Shown here piece after piece: positions 58,590 through 64,000 of a stretch of DNA of 64,000 nucleotides. Within the stretch, counting starts at the first letter, position 1, and the number at the start of each line of letters is the position of its first letter. Position numbers and translations under genes: made by a program. The DNA is from Voacanga thouarsii. Lineage: Eukaryota; Streptophyta; Magnoliopsida; Gentianales; Apocynaceae. The stretch covers positions 1,240,001-1,304,000 of the forward strand of contig JANUWF010001220.1 in NCBI GenBank assembly GCA_026120185.1, read 5' to 3'. The notes beneath the pieces were generated by a model that had not been told where the DNA came from, made no database searches, and saw only the letters and a program-made list of their open reading frames with translations.

Positions 58590-59860
58590 CCCAGGGGCAG
58601 AATCAGACTCATCAGTGCTGTCCGAGTCAACCACCACATCAGTGGAAGTATGAGGGGGGCCACCAAGAGGTTCACCCAAAAAAGTGTGCTAGTAGAGGCG
58701 GGTAAGCATGCTTTCTTGGTGGTCCAAGTGGGTAACAATGTACTGTTGGCCTTGCTGGAGCTGTAAAAGGAGAGCCTGCACATGTCTCAAAGGAACAATC
58801 AGATCAATAGGGAAAGGAGAAGAACTAGTAGACGGAGCCCGGAACACAGGAGGAGTAGGAGCCGGTGGTGGTGGGGGAGGAGAAGGAGCAGGGGCAGTGG
58901 ATGAATATGGTATAGAAGGCTGTGGGGCCCCAAAAGGAATGGGGTGACCCTTATAGTGCCAAACACCAGTAGAGGAGCGGGAATAGCCCATACTAGAAAT
59001 ACTAGCCATACTCAGGATATTGGAAGAAGTGGTGTCCTTTTTTAACTCTCTAGTGATAGCAATGTGAGAAGCCTCAAAGATCTGAGATAAGAGATGAGGA
59101 AAACATAAAGCTTTGGTGGGGCTGGCACACGGGCAGAAGTGAGTATTTCACGGACAATCACACTACCAAGAAAAGCAGGAGTTGCACCCATACCATGGAG
59201 AAGCTTATATAGGATATAAACATCACAATTCCTAATCTCATTGACGCTACTAGCGTAAGGCATAACATTAAAGCTCACAAGATAAGCGAGAATGCGATGA
59301 GTGAGACTGAGGTCATGCGCATGAACAGTGTCTCGGTCAGGATTGGAAGGGCGAGAAGTGACTCAGGCACCTAAGTGGTTGAGAGTGGAAAGAAGACTGA
59401 AGTTTAAATCAGTATAGACTCGGTCACTACCAAAGTGAATGTCCTCACCATCATCCGCAAAGTGAAGGACATTGGCGAGAGTGGACTGGGACACGATAAT
59501 GGGAACGCCTTTAACACTAGAGTGGATCTCAGTGACCTGAATACCTCTATCCTCAATGTTATCATAAAATTGACGCACCAACTCAAGGTAAAAATAAGGA
59601 GGAAGACGGAGAAGGGGTTCCTACCCTAGGCGGTGAAAAGGAGTAAGCAAATGAAATGAGGCATCAACCTCAGAGTGGATGGTTTTCTCAATGATCAACT
59701 TGCAGTGTTTGCATTTCTTATACTATACAAGACCGCCCTCATTCCAAAAATGGGGAGAAAGAGTGGGAGACGAAACAGGAGGGACCGATAGGGGAGAGGA
59801 AGATGGGTGTGTGTGTCGAGCTGTGGCATTTTTACGCCTAGCACCAGCCCCATTAGCCAT
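58590..59860 (-). pseudogene. element K env-like / plant-transposon ORF
   Basis: The frame opens at the ATG at 59860 (MANGAGARRKN) with a Ser/Pro-rich start. After a stop comes LELVRQFYDNIEDRG (59590-59545), then SSVKGVPIIVSQSTLANVL, VYTDLNFSLL, and after another stop DLSLTHRILAYLVSFNVMP, CDVYILYKLLHGMGATPA and VIVREILTSARV (59280-59140). The C-terminal part (59009-58689) has a proline-rich stretch and a helical QALLLQLQQGQQYIVTHLD. The FYxN...VKG pattern and position after integrase fit the env-like ORF of Athila/Calypso elements. Three or four stops and shifts break it. Confidence 0.75.
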
Positions 59861-60941
59861 GACAAGGAGGAAAGACACAAAAATAATGAGAATAGAGGAC
59901 CGCAAAGGCAACCAGTCAACAACCCCCCAACAAAAAACAACCAACCAAACTGGATGAAGAACCCACGTCACAATCACAGTAATACAGCCCTACATCTACT
60001 AGTGTATGTCAATAAACTGCCAAAAGTCCCCCAAACTAAATAGACAACACACAAAATAGAAATAGATGGAACAATAAAAAGGTCACATATGCCCCACACA
60101 TAGAAGTAAACCAAGAAACTATGATGTGTATAGCCAACCACCCAACGAGATCAAACTGCCAACTACCCAACAAGATAAAAAAAGGAAAAATTTAAGAATA
60201 AACAAAAACAAGTGTACCCGAGAAGACAGAGAGGCCCACAGTTACCAAAGGCGGCAACATGCGGCACCAACTCAACAGGTGGCGGCAAAACGGCAGGGGC
60301 ACCACAACCCGAATAGCAGGGGAGACAGGTAGCAAATAATGGAAAGAGACACTGGTGCCAGAAGGAAGAAAAATTAATGGCTGCAAAACCAGCACCAGAA
60401 GAAAGAAAAGGTGAATGTAGACCTAGAATGATCCGGCGCCGATTTTAACTCGCGAGGAATCCGGCGCCGGGTTTAACTCACGAGGAATTCGGCGCTGGAC
60501 GTAGGCACAGCAGGCGCCGGAAACTCTCTGGTTGTTGTGTGAACGCGTGGGGATGAATCCGGCGCTGGACTGGAGAAGATCTGGTGTCGAAAATTTTTTG
60601 GACACCTGCAACTACTAATTCGGCACGGGATTTGATGAGAACCAACGCCGAAAATTTTCTGGTGATCGATGGCTGGCGAATCCGGTGCGGGATTGAAAAG
60701 ACCAGGCGCCGAAAATTCTCTAGTGAAACTGACTAGAAGGAAAAAGGAAGGGAAAAATGAAGGGGAAGAGGTAAAATATAAGAAGAAATAAATAAATAAA
60801 TAAAAATAAAATAAAATGAAAACGATAAATAATTTCCCGAAAAAACACAATATGCATTAGGATGCAAACCAAGAAAGGAGAACCTTTCTTATGGAGTAGC
60901 ATCATTCACTCTTTATTTCACGGCACCTTACCTGGACCAGA
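59861..60941 (-). other. spacer between integrase and env-like ORF of K, with CCGGCGCCG repeats
   Basis: 60430-60715 carries about nine CG-rich words. Two or three 28-bp tandem units start at 60433, 60461 and 60489 (CCGGCGCCG, TTTAACTC, CGAGGAAT). Exact GGCGCC sites are at 60435, 60463, 60513 and 60705. ORFs on both strands here are shadows without family match. Confidence 0.6.
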
Positions 60942-62092
60942 TTACGTTAATGCATGAAGTAAGTAACTCACTGTATTCCTTGCTAGATTACCACCAAAAT
61001 AATGCTTGAGTCTCTGTCCGTTCACTTTAAATGTGCCCATAGATCCATCAGACAGCTCAACTGCACCATAAGGCGATACGTTAGTGATAGTGAATGGGCC
61101 AGACCATCTGGATTTAAGCTTACCAGGAAAGAGTTTAAGCCGCGAATTATATAGTAAAACTTGTTGCCCAACTTCAAACTGGCGTCGCAAAGTGTTCTGG
61201 TCATGAAGCTTCTTGGTGCGTTCTTTGTAAAGGCGAGTATTCTCATAGGCTTCCAGGCGAAGTTCTACCAGCTCATTCAATGCCAACACTCGTTGTTCAC
61301 CTGCAGCTTTCAAATCACAATTTAAACTCCTTAAAGCCCAAAAAGCTCTATGTTCTAATTCAACTGGCAAGGTTTTCCAAACACTAGACGATATGGGGTC
61401 ATACCTATGGGAGTCTTAATTGTAGTCCTATAAGCCTATAATGCATCATCTAATTTTAAAGACTAATCAGTACGTGAGGTATTAACAGTCTTTTCAAGAA
61501 TCCTCTTGATTTCCCTATTAGAAACCTCTACTTGACCACTTGTTTGAGGATGGTATGGGGTGGCTATTCGATGAGCGACACCATACTTCTTCAATAATTT
61601 GTCCATTTACTTATTAATGAAGTGGGTGCCCTCATCGCTAATCAGGGCTCGGGGTGTACCAAACTGACTAAAAATATTTCGTTGAAGAAATTTTACCACC
61701 ATTTTAGCATCATTGGTAGATGTGGCAATAGCTTCTACCCATTTGGAAACATAGTCAACAGCCACTAAGATATACTCATTGGAAAATTATTTAGGGAACG
61801 GGCCCATAAAATCTATGCCCCAAACATCAAACAGCTCTACCACAAAAATATTTGTTAAAGGCATCTCATGCCGCTTAGATATGTTTCCACTCCGTTGGCA
61901 CCTATCACAAGAATGAACAAAGTTATAACAATCCTTATGTAAAGTGGACCAATAAAATCTAGATTGTAATATCTTAGCTGCTATTCTTGTAGGACCAAAA
62001 TATCCTCCAACATCTCCAGTGTGGCAATGATAAAGTATGTCATGCACTTCAACCTCAGGAATACATCGCCGGATCACATTATCAGCACACAT
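60942..62092 (-). pseudogene. element K integrase
   Basis: 62092-61787 gives ADNVIRRCIPEVEVHDIL, the zinc site (HCHTGDVGG...CDRCQRSGN) and VWGIDFMGPFP with the first catalytic Asp. After a stop the core continues ISDEGTHF and [15 protein letters not shown], so Asp, Asp and Glu are all present. 61370-60942 is the C-terminal domain (LYNSRLKLFPGKLKSRW, SGPFTITNVSPYGAVEL), ending KHYFGGNL. The phrase CDRCQR...EMPL...VWGIDFMGPFP is typical of Athila/Tat integrases. Stops at about 61787, 61605, 61465 and a shift near 61375. Confidence 0.9.
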
Positions 62093-62883
62093 TTTGTATA
62101 GGAAAGGCTCATCTCAAAAGTAATGTCGAACATCAGAAAGGAATTTTTTCTTTTTTTGAAAACTCAACTTAGGGGGAAGAATGTTACTGGCTAGGTAGTT
62201 TGCAAAATCTGCATACTAGGGGGTGCTAGATGGCAGTAGTGCAAAGAGATACTCATCAGGAAAAAATTCATTAATTGGAACCACCCTATGGACTTGAGTC
62301 ATCCTAGACAGATGATCAGTCACTACATTTTCGAAACCCTTTTTATCTCGAATTTCCAAATCAAACTCTTGCAGTAACAGAATCCATCTAATAGTCGTGG
62401 CTTGGCATCATGTTTTGCAAATAGATACTTCAATGTAACATGATCAGTGTAAATTATAACATGTGATCCTATGAGATAAGATCTAAATTTGTCACATGTA
62501 AAAACTACAGCTAATAATTCCTTTTCTGTGGTAGCATAGTTTTGTTGGGCAGTATTCAAGACACGACTAGCATAATAAATGACTTGAAATACCTTGTCTT
62601 GTTTTTGGCCTAACATTACTCCAATTGCTACATCACTAGCGTCACACATGATCTCAAATGGCAAGCTCCAATCTCGTGCGGTCACAATAGGTGCAGAGAT
62701 AAGCTTCTCCTTCAACCTTTGGAATGCCTACAAACAAGTCTCATCAAAGTTGAAGGAAACATCCTTGACGAATAACTCACATAAAGGTTTAGAGATAAGA
62801 GAGAAATCTTTTATGAAACGTCTGTAAAACCTTGCGTGCCCCAAAAAACTCCGAACATCCTTGACTATCACAGGAGGAGGCAG
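62093..62883 (-). pseudogene. element K reverse transcriptase end and RNase H
   Basis: From 62883: [28 protein letters not shown] (RT thumb), a stop, then 62715-62323 [56 protein letters not shown] and [18 protein letters not shown]. These are the RNase H core blocks of Athila/Tat elements. A small deletion near 62400 shifts the frame after KPRL. The RT catalytic part, protease and gag lie beyond the inserted B2 element, outside the window. Confidence 0.9.
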
Positions 62884-64000
62884 TGTTGGAATGTATGCCC
62901 TCTTAGACTAGTTTTCTGATGTAAATATCGAAAATTTTAATAAAAGAATTTATTTGTTGGAAATCGTTTGTGAATTTATTTTCTTTATTTGTGCACATTT
63001 TCATTTGGAACAGACCCATTGTGTTTAAATAAGTGATCCATGTGAATGGAGGTCTTTCACAGTAAGGTATGGATCATGGGTTATTTAAACACATAAACAT
63101 TTATTCTTAACCGATTGATGAGAATGAGAATCTCATCATGTTTAGGTTATTATGTTATGAATTCCAAATAAAGAATGGCTTACCTTTAGCCAGTGAGCAG
63201 TCTACTCACTTCATAACATAAGCGTATTTCGAATACGTAGAATATGACCTGTAGTAGTGGTTTCTAGAAGTACTATATGGTTGAAACCTAGACTACTACC
63301 GCTACAGTGTGGACTAGTACTCTATAACTTGAGTATGAGTTGGTGGTCTGGCAAAGCTGGAAGCATATACTTTGATATGTTGTAGTTGAGGTTCTATAGT
63401 AGGGCCAATATACTTATATGTTAGGTATGTGTGACTAGTTAGTTAAGACAAACTTGTACAAGATAGTTTCTACACCATATCGCCCCTTGTAGTTGTCTAA
63501 ATGATCTAAATATCCAGACCAAGGAAACATGACTTAAATGTTTGCTTTAGCGTAGCTCCCTTGGAAAGTGGAAACACTCCAGGAAATCGTGGATCATTGG
63601 ACTAGAAGTTTAAGGATGGTAGATGTCATTTAGAGGGGTGTTAGTACACTTCTTCCTCTCTAAATGTACGGCAATATGTAGAGGGGTATTTTGGTCATTT
63701 CACCTATAGGTCGAAGACTTTGCTAATGCAGCATTGTCCTTGGGGTCAATATTTCCTTATGATGATATTAGGAAATATTTAAAATGCAAAATATATCTAT
63801 TTATATAGTAGGGGTATTTTGGTCATTTTAGTAGCCAATGTGATGTGTCTTTTTGATCATCGAAATAGCCCGTAAGTCCTAATTAATTTTTGGGTTGAGA
63901 AAATGTTCTCAGTTGAGAGAGTTTTATTTTATTCGGGAAGTCTAATTTATTATTAGACTGGAATAAAATAAATGGAGAGAAATTTAGTACTGGTTTAATT
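62884..64000 (+). mobile_element. B2: second B-type LTR, cut by the window end
   Basis: Starts TGTTGGAATG inside the K reverse transcriptase. It aligns with B1 from its first base (TGTTTAA, GTGAATGGAGGTCTT, CACAGTAAGGTATG, GTAGTAGTGGTTT, CATTGTCCTTGGGGT). No coding domain is reached before the window ends. Confidence 0.7.

Noticed and set aside
58417..60332. Several plus-strand ORFs across the K env-like ORF and spacer
   Set aside because: They are antisense shadows; the minus-strand frames carry the recognisable FYxN and helical segments.
60473..60850. 125-codon Phe-rich/Pro-rich minus-strand ORF in the K spacer
   Set aside because: It translates the 28-bp CCGGCGCCG repeats and a pyrimidine-rich tract; no domain, and the frame is not kept in step with the repeat period.

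Overview
The window is plant nuclear DNA, most likely from an angiosperm with a large repeat-rich genome. It is AT-rich and built almost entirely of LTR retrotransposons of plant lineages: Tekay/Del-like chromovirus, Athila/Tat-like Gypsy with an env-like ORF, SIRE-like Copia and a second Copia. It also holds a CACTA element and Tourist-like MITEs. No intact host gene, rRNA or tRNA was found. The only host-gene trace is a broken exon of a PP1-type phosphatase near 2.7 kb. Species cannot be told from the sequence.

Layout, left to right. (1) 1-2620: 3' end of a plus-strand Athila/Tat-type Gypsy element (A1) with its 3' LTR. (2) 2621-6123: probable host DNA with the PP1 exon remnant, a foldback repeat and a cluster of Tourist-like MITE ends. 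(3) 6124-10374: minus-strand, truncated Tekay-like element J (RT fragment, PR, gag, 5' LTR). Its LTR is split by a 1-kb CACTA element (TSD TCA). A solo LTR (A2, 10375-11797) lies next to it. (4) 13112-55373: a minus-strand Gypsy element H carrying only gag and protease. Its LTR ends are TGAT...ATCA and its TSD is TTGAC/TTAAC. H was inflated from about 4.3 kb to 42 kb by later insertions.

Inside H's 3' LTR sits the Tekay-like family G at target site AAATC. G is rearranged into a solo LTR (14076-19161), a duplicated 0.8-kb piece of H, then gag-pol, a complete 3' LTR and a partial extra LTR (to 41417). The G LTRs in turn host a solo LTR Q (containing a solo Copia-C LTR), a full-length Copia C (24118-33468, TSD GTGAT), a solo LTR B1 and a 3.5-kb solo chromovirus LTR (37334-40811, TSD TTCTT). 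Inside H's gag sits a complete SIRE-like Copia D (42588-53160, TSD CTAAC) with an env-like ORF. (5) 55379-55767 is short unassigned flank. (6) 55768-62883 is the 3' two thirds of a minus-strand Athila-like element K (RT end, RNase H, integrase, env-like ORF, 3' LTR), cut at its RT by a second B-type LTR (62884 to the window end).

Every coding region is broken by stops, frameshifts or catalytic substitutions, so all genes are listed as pseudogenes. The target-site duplications give a relative insertion order: H, then G and D; within G a duplication and LTR recombination; then C, Q, B1 and the chromovirus LTR; then C's solo LTR inside Q. The most interesting structure is not protein-coding. It includes a run of six stem-loops with a shared GACCAA loop in the A1 LTR leader, a similar mini-hairpin series in the Copia C leader, a perfect 75-bp palindrome in Copia C RNase H, and CG-rich GGCGCC islands shared by unrelated element families.
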